NCBI GenBank assembly: GCA_021802595.1
Contig: JAJZRT010000323.1
Span: 1 to 5,248, forward strand
Reading direction: 5' to 3'
DNA length: 5,248 bases
From: Pseudomonadota bacterium
GTDB taxonomy: Bacteria > Pseudomonadota > Gammaproteobacteria > Burkholderiales > Thiobacillaceae
In this document: in pieces, positions 1 through 4,797 of the stretch
Layout: the number at the start of each line of letters is the position of its first letter
Numbering within the stretch: the stretch's first letter is position 1
Notes under the pieces: model-generated
The model's database searches: none
The model's input: only the letters and a program-made list of their open reading frames with translations
Told to the model about the DNA's origin: nothing
Made by a program: the position numbers and the translations under genes

Positions 1-378
1 CCAGTTGAGACCGTAACGACGGATGTCGTGGGACAGGATCCAGGCGCCCACGTTGAGATTGACGCATGGCTGACTGATCAGGGTCTGGCGCGTGATGCCG
101 TAACGCTTGAGTTCAGCAAGCCATGACGAATTGATCTGCATCAGGCCAATGTCGTAGGTGCCGTCGCGGTTCCAGTGGATGGGGTTCTTTTCGTTGTGGC
201 TTTCCACACGCGCGATCGAGTACAGCAAGTCCATCGGCACATGATAACGCTGCGCGGCCTGCGCCCAGCAGGCCCAGCCTTGCGCCGGCCCACCGGCAAG
301 ACACGGCCACGGAGCAAAAAAAAGCAGCGCGACGGCGGCTCGCGAAAGCCTCCACGCCCGAAGCCGGAATGATCTCAC
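1..378 (-). CDS. Lytic transglycosylase, VirB1/IagB/TrbN-like (3' end outside window)
   Basis: Secreted peptidoglycan-cleaving enzyme of the kind that opens the wall for conjugation or type IV secretion machinery. The visible 126 codons start with an arginine-rich stretch and a hydrophobic core (about residues 14-28, AAVALLFFAPWPCLA), read as a signal peptide. The SLT domain follows: catalytic Glu59 in SIARVES, the DIGLMQIN block at 76-83, and PCVNLNVGAWIL at 105-115. Cys37 and Cys105 match the paired cysteines usual in IagB-type enzymes. The start is GTG at 378-376. It overlaps the TGA of the upstream membrane protein gene (GTGA), so translation is probably coupled; there is no good SD. A run of eight A (316-323, eight T in the sense strand) lies inside the signal-peptide codons. 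The family is clear from motifs. Assignment to a conjugation apparatus is inference from family and neighbour. Confidence 0.9.
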   Translation of the reverse strand, partial: MRSFRLRAWRLSRAAVALLFFAPWPCLAGGPAQGWACWAQAAQRYHVPMDLLYSIARVESHNEKNPIHWNRDGTYDIGLMQINSSWLAELKRYGITRQTLISQPCVNLNVGAWILSHDIRRYGLNW

Positions 379-785
379 TGCGCGCCACCGGAGCCGCCGG
401 ACGCGGCGGCCGCCGAGCGCGCCGGGGCAGCGCGTGGCGCCACGTGGGGCACGGCCGGCTGGCCGGACGTTGTCGCCGCGGCCTCCGGCTTGCCGTCCTC
501 CGATGCCTTGCGACGCATGGCCTCGTACGTGCTGGCGTAGAACACGTTCCAGCCCCACAGGCGGCAGCCGTCGAAAACATGGTTGAATCCGCCGGCAACC
601 TGCGTGGCATCCTGCTCGTTGAACAGGCCGACCAGGGATGACACGCCGCGACCCAGCCAGACCGCCGGGCTGCACATGCGATTCAGACGCGACAGCGGAT
701 CGGAAGCAAGCACCACGAAGATCAGCCAGAACAGGAACAGCGTCGCCATGAGGCCGAGGATGGGCTTGGAACTGTTGAGTTGCAT
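375..785 (-). CDS. Small single-pass membrane protein, unknown family
   Basis: A 136-aa protein I do not recognise. Residues 9-27 (ILGLMATLFLFWLIFVVLA) form one strong transmembrane segment near the N-terminus. A compact region with two cysteines (Cys38, Cys74) and many aromatics follows, up to about residue 95. The tail (95-136) is low-complexity Ala/Pro/Gly/Ser. With one N-terminal helix and no basic pre-segment, it is most likely an inner-membrane-anchored protein. Its stop codon overlaps the GTG of the lytic transglycosylase, so the two are co-transcribed and probably work in the same envelope process, possibly a conjugative pore. It starts at the ATG just downstream of the divergent control region; SD is weak (AGG about 11 nt upstream). 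Coding is supported by GC-rich third positions, the hydrophobic segment and coupling; the function is unknown. Confidence 0.78.
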   Translation of the reverse strand: MQLNSSKPILGLMATLFLFWLIFVVLASDPLSRLNRMCSPAVWLGRGVSSLVGLFNEQDATQVAGGFNHVFDGCRLWGWNVFYASTYEAMRRKASEDGKPEAAATTSGQPAVPHVAPRAAPARSAAAASGGSGGAQ

Positions 786-799
786 GGTCTGGGTACCTG

Positions 800-813
800 T
801 GCGCCGCGGCGCA
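800..813. promoter_or_regulatory. GC-rich perfect palindrome in divergent gene gap
   Basis: TGCGCCGCGGCGCA is a perfect 14-bp palindrome 15 bp upstream of the minus-strand ATG (785). It would lie in the leader of that transcript, so it could be an operator or a short hairpin near the RBS. No known regulator is recognised for it. Confidence 0.35.
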
Positions 814-822
814 TCGAATCTG

Positions 823-861
823 GCGACATAACTGTATCACGTGATACACTGCCGGCGTCAA
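823..861. promoter_or_regulatory. Candidate overlapping divergent promoters
   Basis: Plus strand: GCGACA (823-828), 16-bp spacer, TACACT (845-850), matching the sigma70 consensus at 4/6 and 4/6; this places the transcript start about 30 nt before the ATG at 887. Minus strand: TTGACG (complement of 856-861), 17-bp spacer, and a weak GATACA -10 (complement of 833-838), aimed at the gene starting at 785. The two promoters would overlap back to back around the 833-848 palindrome. The assignments rest on consensus match and position only. Confidence 0.4.
833..848. promoter_or_regulatory. CACGTG-centred palindromic operator candidate (parS-like variant)
   Basis: TGTATCACGTGATACA is a perfect 16-bp palindrome in the only divergent promoter region of the window. 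It lies between the proposed -35 and -10 of the plus-strand promoter, a classic repressor position. It has the length and CACGTG core of parS. It differs from the Bacillus-type consensus TGTTTCACGTGAAACA by one symmetrical change per arm, and from the other palindromes here by two per arm. It may bind a ParB-family protein weakly, or a distinct regulator with related specificity. Confidence 0.55.
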
Positions 862-886
862 GAGCGCGGAAGCGAATGCACACGAC

Positions 887-1153
887 ATGAGCGCCAACAC
901 CATCCAGCTGATCGTCTGGGGATCCGTCTTCATCGTCGCGCTCATGCTGAGCGAAAGCCTGCGCGGCATCGTGAAGTGGGTTTTCGTGAAGATGGTTCCC
1001 GGCGTCCTGCAGCATCCGTGGTCGCTGCTGAAGACGATGCTGCATGAGATCGTTCTGGCGCACCAGACGGTGATCAGGAACCTGCAGCCGCGGAAGAAAG
1101 TGTTTTTCGAACTGTCGCGCAAGCGCACCACCGAACGCATCGACCGGGAGTAG
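887..1153 (+). CDS. Small membrane protein, unknown family (88 aa)
   Basis: Not recognised. The N-terminal half is hydrophobic: a transmembrane segment at about residues 5-23 (TIQLIVWGSVFIVALMLSE), then an amphipathic stretch rich in Val, Phe and Trp to about 45. The C-terminal third is strongly basic (RKKVFFELSRKRTTERIDRE) and probably cytoplasmic. It is the first gene after the divergent control region and sits 4 nt ahead of the next gene, so the two form an operon. The ATG at 887 gives the full membrane segment; SD is weak (GGAAG lies about 14 nt away). An alternative reading starting at 841 in another frame lacks protein-like character. The divergent membrane protein and transglycosylase genes suggest a shared envelope role, but this is only positional. 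Confidence 0.72.
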   Translation: MSANTIQLIVWGSVFIVALMLSESLRGIVKWVFVKMVPGVLQHPWSLLKTMLHEIVLAHQTVIRNLQPRKKVFFELSRKRTTERIDRE

Positions 1154-1157
1154 CTCC

Positions 1158-1859
1158 ATGAGTCAGGGCATCATCATCAACAGCCTCATTCTCGAAGCCA
1201 TCGCCAACGCCATGAGGGATCGCACCGACCTGTCTTTTTGGGGCATGTCCAGAGCCATTCGCACGCCGGTCACCAAGGAGTCCAACGCGCGCTTCGGCAG
1301 CTGGTTCGCGGAAACGCCGGTCGGGGATCGTGGCGAGCATTTCGGCATCGCCTGCTCCATCCAGCCCGGCGAGGTGAAGGTCGGCATCGCCCTGTCCAAG
1401 GCGCGCAGCCGCGACACCACGGACGAGGAAATCCGCGGCGTGAGCCCGGACTACCGCATGCCCGACATCATTCGGCCTGTTCGCGCGCTGACGCTCTACG
1501 ACTGGGTCTACCGGAAGGGCGCGCTGAAGGCCCGATGGTTCCACCGCGCGGCGGAAGGCGACGCCAGCGCGCAGCACATGCTGTCCTCGGTCATCGCCTC
1601 GCTGGTGGTCAACACCTGGAAGGGCGCCGCTTCCATGCTGGCGCAAAAATACAAGGTCTACGAAAAGGAATACGTCATCACCGCGCCCGACGAGATCGAT
1701 CTGCCGCGGATGATGCAGGAGATCGACGGCTGGGTGGACCAGAACGATCATCATGCCAAGATCGGGCACATGGTCGTGCTGTCCACCAATGAGTCTCTGG
1801 CCACCGTCGAGGCGATCGTCTCGGCCATCTGCCCCAGCGCATCGGTCCTCCCGTGCTGA
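1158..1859 (+). CDS. Hypothetical soluble protein, unknown family (233 aa)
   Basis: No family recognised. It has no signal peptide or transmembrane segment; the composition is that of a mixed alpha/beta soluble protein with notable aromatic residues (FWGMSRAI near residue 30, LTLYDWVYRKG near 115, ARWFHRAAEGD near 130). An alanine/serine-rich helical stretch (SAQHMLSSVIASLVVNTWKGAASMLAQKYKVYEKEY, in two halves) spans about 138-175. The C-terminus ends in Cys. The start is ATG with a good SD (GGGAG, 8 nt spacing) that overlaps the end of the 88-aa gene; the genes are 4 nt apart, so co-translation is likely. GC-rich third codon positions throughout support coding. The next gene, dnaQ, follows after a 50-bp gap, so it may be the third cistron of the operon. 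Confidence 0.78.
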   Translation: MSQGIIINSLILEAIANAMRDRTDLSFWGMSRAIRTPVTKESNARFGSWFAETPVGDRGEHFGIACSIQPGEVKVGIALSKARSRDTTDEEIRGVSPDYRMPDIIRPVRALTLYDWVYRKGALKARWFHRAAEGDASAQHMLSSVIASLVVNTWKGAASMLAQKYKVYEKEYVITAPDEIDLPRMMQEIDGWVDQNDHHAKIGHMVVLSTNESLATVEAIVSAICPSASVLPC

Positions 1860-1881
1860 AGGCGCGAACCGAAAGCCATTG

Positions 1882-1895
1882 GTTCCGCGTGGAAC
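1882..1895. promoter_or_regulatory. Degenerate parS-like palindrome
   Basis: GTTCCGCGTGGAAC has the arms of the parS-like repeats found elsewhere in the window, but the CACGTG core is changed to CGCGTG and the flanking T is G. It lies in the 50-bp gap between the 233-aa gene and dnaQ. ParB binding would be expected to be weaker because the central CACGTG is the best conserved part of parS. Confidence 0.4.
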
Positions 1896-1909
1896 AAGGC
1901 CGCTAGCGC

Positions 1910-2641
1910 ATGCGGAAACGGACCGAAACCCTGCCGGCCGGCGTGCCCGAGGGGCGCCTGGTCGTCCTGGATACCGAAACGACCGGACTGAGACCCGAGC
2001 AAGGCGATGCCATCGTCGAGATCGGCTGTGCCGAAATCCTGGACCGCAAGATCACCGGGCGCGTGTTCCACGCCTACGTCAACCCGTTGAAGGAACTGAC
2101 GGACGAGACCGTCCGCATCCACGGCCTGACCATGCCCCTCCTTTCCGGCCAGCCGGCCTTCCCGGCCTTCATCGAGCCGCTGTCCGAGTTCATTGACGAT
2201 TCGACCGTGATCATCCACAACGCCCCCTTCGACGTCGGCTTCCTCGATGCGGAGATGCGACGCGCGGGGCGCGGCGACAGGGCTTTCTCAAACCGGTTTC
2301 GCGTATACGACAGCCTGGCGCACGCGCGTCACCATCTGGCCCAGAACGGAGCCTCGCTGGACGCCCTGTGCCGAAAGTTCGGCATCGCCCTTGATGCCCG
2401 CAAGGTGCATGGCGCACTGATCGACGCCTGGCTGCTGGCGCGGGTCTGGCTGGCCATGACGGCCGGACAGGCCGGACTGGCGTTCGGCGCGACGGAGACG
2501 GGCCAGGGCGAGGTCTCCAGGCGCGAACCGGTCTTGCGCGAGGGCTGGCGACCCAGAGTCCTGCGCGCCAGCGAGGCTGAAATCGCCGCGCATCAGGCGT
2601 TCTTCAAGAGAATCGAGAAGACTGGGGTCGAACCTTTTTGA
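1910..2641 (+). CDS. dnaQ: DnaQ-like 3'-5' exonuclease (DNA polymerase III epsilon type)
   Basis: Proofreading exonuclease that removes mispaired 3' nucleotides as the epsilon subunit of the replicative polymerase core. All five DEDDh residues are present: Asp21 and Glu23 (LDTETTG, Exo I), Asp108 (HNAPFDVGFL, Exo II), His167 and Asp172 (VHGALIDA, Exo III). QAGLAF at 187-192 lines up with the beta-clamp-binding QTSMAF of E. coli epsilon. The C-terminal ASEAEIAAHQAFFKRIEKTG matches the region through which epsilon binds the alpha subunit. The length of 243 aa equals E. coli DnaQ, so it is a full-length epsilon, not a bare exonuclease domain. The start is ATG 1910 with a weak SD (AAGG, 10 nt). 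It is the last gene on the plus strand before a strong terminator. The usual chromosomal partner rnhA is not adjacent, so this may be a second copy on an accessory element; that is inference. Confidence 0.93.
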   Translation: MRKRTETLPAGVPEGRLVVLDTETTGLRPEQGDAIVEIGCAEILDRKITGRVFHAYVNPLKELTDETVRIHGLTMPLLSGQPAFPAFIEPLSEFIDDSTVIIHNAPFDVGFLDAEMRRAGRGDRAFSNRFRVYDSLAHARHHLAQNGASLDALCRKFGIALDARKVHGALIDAWLLARVWLAMTAGQAGLAFGATETGQGEVSRREPVLREGWRPRVLRASEAEIAAHQAFFKRIEKTGVEPF

Positions 2642-2657
2642 TCCGGCCCCCGATTCA

Positions 2658-2673
2658 TGTTCCACGTGGAACA
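2658..2673. promoter_or_regulatory. parS-like site (exact TGTTCCACGTGGAACA)
   Basis: Perfect 16-bp palindrome, extended to 20 bp by flanking CA/TG (2656-2675). It begins 16 bp after the dnaQ stop. It is identical to three other copies in the window and to the ParB-binding parS sequence known from Pseudomonas-type chromosomes, with the invariant CACGTG core. Confidence 0.8.
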
Positions 2674-2691
2674 TGTGCGACAACAAGAAAG

Positions 2692-2720
2692 ACAAGGCCC
2701 CGCCATCGGCGGGGCCTTGT
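2692..2720. terminator. Bidirectional intrinsic terminator between convergent genes
   Basis: A perfect 13-bp stem (ACAAGGCCCCGCC / GGCGGGGCCTTGT) with a 3-nt ATC loop lies between the ends of dnaQ (plus) and the Xre-like gene (minus). On the minus strand it is followed by CTTTCTTGTTG, a fair U-tract. On the plus strand the tail TTCAAGACTTCC is poorer, but the stem itself is very stable. It serves both transcripts. Confidence 0.85.
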
Positions 2721-2733
2721 TCAAGACTTCCGG

Positions 2734-2749
2734 TGTTCCACGTGGAACA
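2734..2749. promoter_or_regulatory. parS-like site (exact TGTTCCACGTGGAACA)
   Basis: Exact copy of the 16-bp palindrome, ending one base before the stop codon of the minus-strand Xre-like gene (2750-2752). Its centre lies 76 bp from the centre of the copy at 2658-2673, with the terminator in between. Confidence 0.8.
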
Positions 2750-3181
2750 TCACGCCCGGCGCCGGCCGGCAAGGCTGGAGACGCTGGCGCTGGCGGGCGG
2801 CGCGCTGGCCGAGGGGATCACGCCGGGCAGGCTCGAGGGCGCGCGTCCGATGCGCAGGGCCAGGGCGGCCAGCGCCGCGCTGATCGCACGCTCGTCCAGA
2901 ACCTCGGCGCGCAGCATCTCGATCAGGCACGGACCGCCGCCCACGGCGTCGCGCAGGTATTCCGAGATCCCGCGGCCCGAGCGGCTGTGCCACCAGGAGG
3001 CCCAGAACGCGAGGCGCTCGATGCGCGAATCGGGCGAGGACAGGCTGCGATTGAGCCAGGACACGAACTCGCTTCTCGGAACGCGGAGCACGTCGGCGAG
3101 GTCGGCCATGGCCAGGCCGAATCCATCCTGGATGCGGATGACCAGCTGGGCGCGATCGATCGTGTTTTCCATCGAGGTCAT
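2750..3181 (-). CDS. Xre-like helix-turn-helix regulator
   Basis: A 143-aa predicted DNA-binding protein. Residues 15-45 (RIQDGFGLAMADLADVLRVPRSEFVSWLN) read as a helix-turn-helix of the Xre type. RIERLAFWASWW (53-64) and SEYLRDAVGGGPCLIEMLRAE (73-93) follow, the pattern of short regulators related to the Xre/MbcA-like antitoxins. The C-terminal 30 residues are Ser/Ala/Pro-rich and end GRRRA, probably disordered. The start is ATG 3181-3179 behind GGAGG with 4-nt spacing; a second ATG (3172) has 13-nt spacing. Longer versions reaching back to 3475 read through a promoter and a parS-like site and are not protein-like. A strong sigma70 promoter lies upstream with a direct repeat over it, which suggests autoregulation. 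No toxin-like partner gene is adjacent, so the antitoxin reading is weak. Confidence 0.8.
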   Translation of the reverse strand: MTSMENTIDRAQLVIRIQDGFGLAMADLADVLRVPRSEFVSWLNRSLSSPDSRIERLAFWASWWHSRSGRGISEYLRDAVGGGPCLIEMLRAEVLDERAISAALAALALRIGRAPSSLPGVIPSASAPPASASVSSLAGRRRA

Positions 3182-3209
3182 GCGGCCTCCACGCGAACGT
3201 TGATTGAGG

Positions 3210-3240
3210 TGCAAGATAGCAAAATGCAAGACATTGTCAA
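3210..3240 (-). promoter_or_regulatory. Strong sigma70 promoter of the Xre-like gene with direct-repeat operator
   Basis: On the minus strand TTGACA (complement of 3235-3240) is followed by a 16-bp spacer and TATCTT (complement of 3213-3218): -35 6/6, -10 4/6. The start of transcription would be about 25 nt before the ATG. Two direct copies of TGCAAGA (3210-3216 and 3225-3231, 15 bp apart) cover the -10 and the spacer, a likely operator for the HTH protein encoded downstream. Confidence 0.82.
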
Positions 3241-3281
3241 TCATCATGGGCGCGCGGCTGTTCAGCAAGTCGCGCAAGACA

Positions 3282-3297
3282 TGTTTCACGTGGAACA
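3282..3297. promoter_or_regulatory. parS-like site (TGTTTCACGTGGAACA)
   Basis: One base differs from the exact repeats (T for C at position 5). That change makes the left arm identical to the Bacillus-type parS consensus. It lies 42 bp upstream of the -35 of the Xre-like promoter and just beyond the terminator of the 46-aa gene. Confidence 0.75.
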
Positions 3298-3316
3298 CGG
3301 TCAACCCGAAAAGCGA

Positions 3317-3344
3317 ATCCCGGCTGGCAAATGCCAACCGGGAT
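3317..3344 (-). terminator. Intrinsic terminator of the 46-aa gene
   Basis: The arms ATCCCGGCTGGCA (3317-3329) and TGCCAACCGGGAT (3332-3344) pair over 13 positions; the only non-Watson-Crick pair is G.U in minus-strand RNA. Downstream on the minus strand comes TCGCTTTTC. It starts 13 nt after the stop codon of the small membrane peptide gene. Confidence 0.75.
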
Positions 3345-3357
3345 CGAGAAGCTTCAG

Positions 3358-3498
3358 TCAAAGCATGCCCAGAAGGACACGCTTGACACGGATCACAGGC
3401 AGCGACAAGGCATACCCGGAGATCACGCAGATGAAAAACACAGCGCCCATGGCACCGGCTCCAAATCCCCACCACTGGGGAAGACGTGCAGCTTTCAC
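3358..3498 (-). CDS. Small membrane peptide, 46 aa
   Basis: A GTG-initiated ORF preceded by GGGAG with a 5-nt spacer. The product has a basic start (VKAARLPQWW), one clear membrane segment at about residues 11-33 (GFGAGAMGAVFFICVISGYALSL) with a single Cys24, and a basic tail (RVKRVLLGML). A terminator follows at once, so it looks like a free-standing small gene or the end of a transcript with a long leader from the hairpin-rich stretch to its right. Such peptides are typical of phage or plasmid membrane functions, type I toxins and secretion accessory proteins; the sequence does not tell these apart. A longer reading starting at 3564 lacks an SD and is not protein-like upstream of the GTG. 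Confidence 0.55.
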   Translation of the reverse strand: MKAARLPQWWGFGAGAMGAVFFICVISGYALSLPVIRVKRVLLGML

Positions 3499-3928
3499 GA
3501 GGACTCCCTCATCGACGCGGCATCGGACGTATCCGACGGCTGGCCGACGAGCAGGAGGACTCAAGCTGCAGAGATCGCAAGCATTCGCTTGCGCAGATCC
3601 TGGGCGCGCTACGCGCCGGGATCCTGGGATCGACTGGTCACCACCCCGATGGGAGGGCCCGTCTCATAACCGGTAGTCCGGTCGTCCCTGTGCGTGCTGG
3701 GCACAGTTTTGGCTCGCCCTTTCGGGGCGGTGGCCATAGCGGAGGGCATGCTGCATGCCCATGGGGTCGTCCGCGCTCTCGCATCTCGGCTTTCGGCCGG
3801 TGCGCGATCGCTTGACGGGCTCGGCGGGGTTATCGTACCCGCGGCAGTATTTGATCCTGTTGCCCTGCGCGAAAGTTGTAAAAAGGCGGGCCCGGAATCG
3901 GGCCCGCCTCGAAGCGACTGGAATCGAA
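3499..3928. other. 430-bp region without a convincing gene, rich in hairpins
   Basis: No ORF here combines a start, an SD and protein-like composition. The stretch carries perfect short inverted repeats in series: 3576-3593 (7-bp stem), 3603-3617 (6), 3669-3682 (5), 3688-3706 (6), 3715-3729 (5), 3744-3760 (7, GGGCATG/CATGCCC) and 3787-3799 (4). There is also a direct repeat GATCCTGGG at 3596-3604 and 3620-3628. It may hold a structured RNA on the minus strand, ending at the 3317-3344 terminator and doubling as leader of the 46-aa gene, or a DNA site such as a replication or transfer origin. Two open minus-strand frames (3664-3878 and 3609-3878) lack starts and may be remnants. No promoter could be assigned. 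Confidence 0.45.
3884..3909 (-). terminator. Intrinsic terminator of the TIM-barrel gene
   Basis: An 11-bp perfect stem (AGGCGGGCCCG / CGGGCCCGCCT, loop of 4) begins 19 nt after the stop codon at 3929-3931. On the minus strand it runs straight into TTTTTACAACTTT, a textbook U-tract. Confidence 0.9.
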
Positions 3929-4696
3929 TCAGGCCGCGCAGGCCATGAGCGGGGCGGGCACGCTGGCGCCGGCCATGTGGTCGGCCTCGCTGATGACCGT
4001 GCCGCCGAACGATCCCGCCATGCGCGCGAACCACCAGGGCTTATCGGCCAGCAGCCAGCGGCGCAGGCCGCGGCCATCGGTGCCCGAGGCATGGACAAGC
4101 CGGCACTGCGGCAAGGCGAAGATGCGTCCGGTGACGCAATCGTCTTCACCCTCGCGCGACTCCAGGATTTCCAGATGGGCCGTATTCACGACATACGGAA
4201 CGCCCGAGTCCAGCAGCATGCGGTAGTCGTCCCAGGACGACAGCAGCGCGCCGGGCGAGGGTGGATTGCCCTCCACCGCCACATCGATGCGGCCGCCGGA
4301 CCATTGCCCCAGCAGGCGCACGCGTTCGATGACCTGATCCAGGGAGGCGTGCATCGAATGGCCGGCGTGCAGACTCCAGAAACCGATGCCGTTTTCGACC
4401 ATGAATTGCATGATGCGCTCGACGATCGCCGGCGATTCGCCAAGATGCATCGAGGACAAATCGACATGCACGCGGCCGGCCACGGCGATCGCGCCATGCG
4501 CGATCAGGCGAACGTCGGGATGATGGACACGCATGCTGGCCAGCATGCGCGCATCCAGCGGGCCGTTCTCGGCGATCTCGAACACGGGGCCCGGTCGGCC
4601 CCAGAGCGGTTCCGAACTGCGCATCGATTCGGCCAGGGCGCGGGCCGGCGACATGCTCTTGAAGCAGGAAGACGAAAAACCAAAGGAAGGTGACAT
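3929..4696 (-). CDS. Xylose-isomerase-like TIM-barrel protein (sugar epimerase / endonuclease IV superfamily fold)
   Basis: A 255-aa protein with the strand pattern and polar residues of the xylose-isomerase-like TIM-barrel superfamily, which usually holds divalent metals. The N-terminal strand is FGFSSSCF (5-12). Candidate metal or active-site positions are Glu40 (VFEIAENG), His67, His77 and His84 (RVHVDLSSMHLGE), His110 (WSLHAGHS), Glu142 (VAVEGN), His174 (VVNTAHL, where many relatives have D-x-x-H) and His202 (LVHASGTDGRG). The N in place of the usual D may mean altered metal binding. The start is ATG 4696-4694, with GGAG at 8-nt spacing; longer versions read through the two parS-like sites. 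A strong terminator follows. Substrate and pathway cannot be read from the sequence; isomerase/epimerase and nuclease roles are both known for this fold. The upstream minus-strand gene ends 121 bp away and may be in the same transcript. Confidence 0.75.
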   Translation of the reverse strand: MSPSFGFSSSCFKSMSPARALAESMRSSEPLWGRPGPVFEIAENGPLDARMLASMRVHHPDVRLIAHGAIAVAGRVHVDLSSMHLGESPAIVERIMQFMVENGIGFWSLHAGHSMHASLDQVIERVRLLGQWSGGRIDVAVEGNPPSPGALLSSWDDYRMLLDSGVPYVVNTAHLEILESREGEDDCVTGRIFALPQCRLVHASGTDGRGLRRWLLADKPWWFARMAGSFGGTVISEADHMAGASVPAPLMACAA

Positions 4697-4727
4697 GCGG
4701 TGATCTCCGGGTGGGTGTATGACCCGG
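4697..4727 (-). promoter_or_regulatory. RBS and overlapping hairpin of the TIM-barrel gene
   Basis: The SD GGAG (complement of 4705-4708) is 8 nt from the ATG. In minus-strand RNA CCGGGU (4727-4722) can pair with ACCCGG (4712-4707) across a 9-nt loop; the second arm covers the first bases of the SD. This could restrain translation initiation. Arms are only 6 bp, so it is a suggestion. Confidence 0.35.
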
Positions 4728-4774
4728 TTGGTCGCCGACGGTGTTGTAAATCGCTTCATCCGTGCCGCGGGCAA

Positions 4775-4790
4775 TGTTCCACGTGGAACA
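4775..4790. promoter_or_regulatory. parS-like site (exact TGTTCCACGTGGAACA), tandem copy 1
   Basis: Exact 16-bp palindrome, extended to 18 bp by flanking A/T. It lies 79 bp upstream of the TIM-barrel ATG, in its probable promoter region. Confidence 0.8.
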
Positions 4791-4797
4791 TCGCGGC

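Noticed and set aside
831..850. LexA (SOS) box in the divergent promoter
   Set aside because: CTGT is present, but the palindrome centre and arm spacing do not fit CTGT-N8-ACAG; the symmetry is that of a CACGTG-centred site.
2750..3475. Extended Xre-like ORF starting at 3475
   Set aside because: The extra 98 residues cover the terminator of the 46-aa gene, a parS-like site and the promoter; the ATG at 3181 follows a GGAGG and the promoter.
2657..3676. Long plus-strand frame (339 codons) over the Xre-like gene
   Set aside because: It starts inside a parS-like palindrome, runs antisense to the HTH gene and across its promoter and two terminators, and its composition (Arg/Ala/Gly-rich, no domains) is that of a shadow frame.
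3669..3800. tRNA, RNase P, tmRNA or SRP RNA gene
   Set aside because: No cloverleaf with a TTC loop and acceptor stem, and none of the conserved sequence blocks of these RNAs is visible.
3664..3878. Minus-strand frame after the TIM-barrel terminator, ending in a 32-codon ATG-started ORF (MGMQHALRYGHRPERASQ...)
   Set aside because: Third positions are fairly GC-rich, but there is no convincing SD, another minus frame is equally open, and the sequence is dominated by inverted repeats. It may be a gene remnant; not strong enough to call.
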